DNA of 64,000 nucleotides from Streptomyces sp. NBC_01471 (GTDB taxonomy: Bacteria > Actinomycetota > Actinomycetes > Streptomycetales > Streptomycetaceae): contig NZ_CP109450.1 in assembly GCF_041438865.1 (NCBI RefSeq), positions 2,149,001-2,213,000 of the forward strand, read 5' to 3'; not shown here. Within the stretch, counting starts at the first letter, position 1. Below are more model-generated notes on this DNA. The model was not told the DNA's origin. It saw nothing but the letters and a program-made list of their open reading frames with translations, and searched no databases.

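Noticed and set aside
63976..63978. ATG as the start of the giant protein
   Set aside because: The frame is open upstream to the window edge, no ribosome site is visible, and the surrounding peptide is part of an internal repeat found again 341 residues later.
18952..64000. Giant gene as a polyketide or nonribosomal peptide megasynthase
   Set aside because: No ketosynthase, acyltransferase, carrier-protein (DSL), adenylation or condensation motifs are seen; the repeats are His-Cys modules.

Overview
The window comes from a high-GC actinobacterium, almost certainly Streptomyces or a close relative. The evidence is GC near 72% in most places, GTG and TTG starts, and a left-hand gene order that I recall from the S. 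coelicolor chromosome: lysA-hom-thrC-thrB-rho-LCP-rpmE-prfA-prmC-tsaC-ptp-glyA. Nearly every gene is on the minus strand, so transcription runs from right to left.

Positions 1-15735 are conserved core. Aspartate-family biosynthesis (lysA, hom, thrC, thrB) is followed by rho, an LCP cell-wall ligase, ribosomal protein L31 behind a textbook sigma-R promoter, release factor 1, its methylase PrmC, TsaC/Sua5, a phosphatase-like protein whose catalytic Cys is Ser, and serine hydroxymethyltransferase cut by the left edge. A catalytic-core-less ArgS paralogue (NrtL type) and a stand-alone receiver protein lie upstream of lysA.

Positions 15885-18951 are the boundary between core and accessory DNA. 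A tRNA-Arg(CCG) gene is followed by the broken remains of a tyrosine integrase, large palindromes, a SUKH (SMI1/KNR4) immunity-type gene flanked by two copies of a 50-base repeat, and an SseB-like gene of the kind annotated as type VII secretion-associated.

Positions 18952-64000 are one uninterrupted reading frame of more than 15,000 codons that is still open at the right edge, so the true N-terminus is outside the window. The visible part, N to C, contains: a Scabin/pierisin-type ADP-ribosyltransferase domain in a low-GC cassette bounded by a 101-base direct repeat; a papain-fold (glutamine deamidase type) domain; low-complexity linkers; a long beta-rich region with several Ser/Thr/Gly-rich hairpins; a helical region; a degenerate OTU-like domain; and then an array of about 15 modules. 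Each module has a helical segment, an ART-like beta segment and a segment with an invariant Cys, usually preceded by His exactly 31 residues earlier and followed by a YP...N signature. A protein-glutaminase-type domain is inserted between modules D and E. I recall such giants being auto-annotated as 'lonely Cys domain' proteins.

The working model, which is inference, is a giant multi-effector secreted toxin. The Cys modules would be caspase-fold (clan CD) processing or scaffold units, the ART and deamidase domains would be payloads, and the downstream SseB-like and SUKH genes would be secretion accessory and immunity. Residue numbers for the giant protein count the ATG at 63978 as residue 1 for convenience only.
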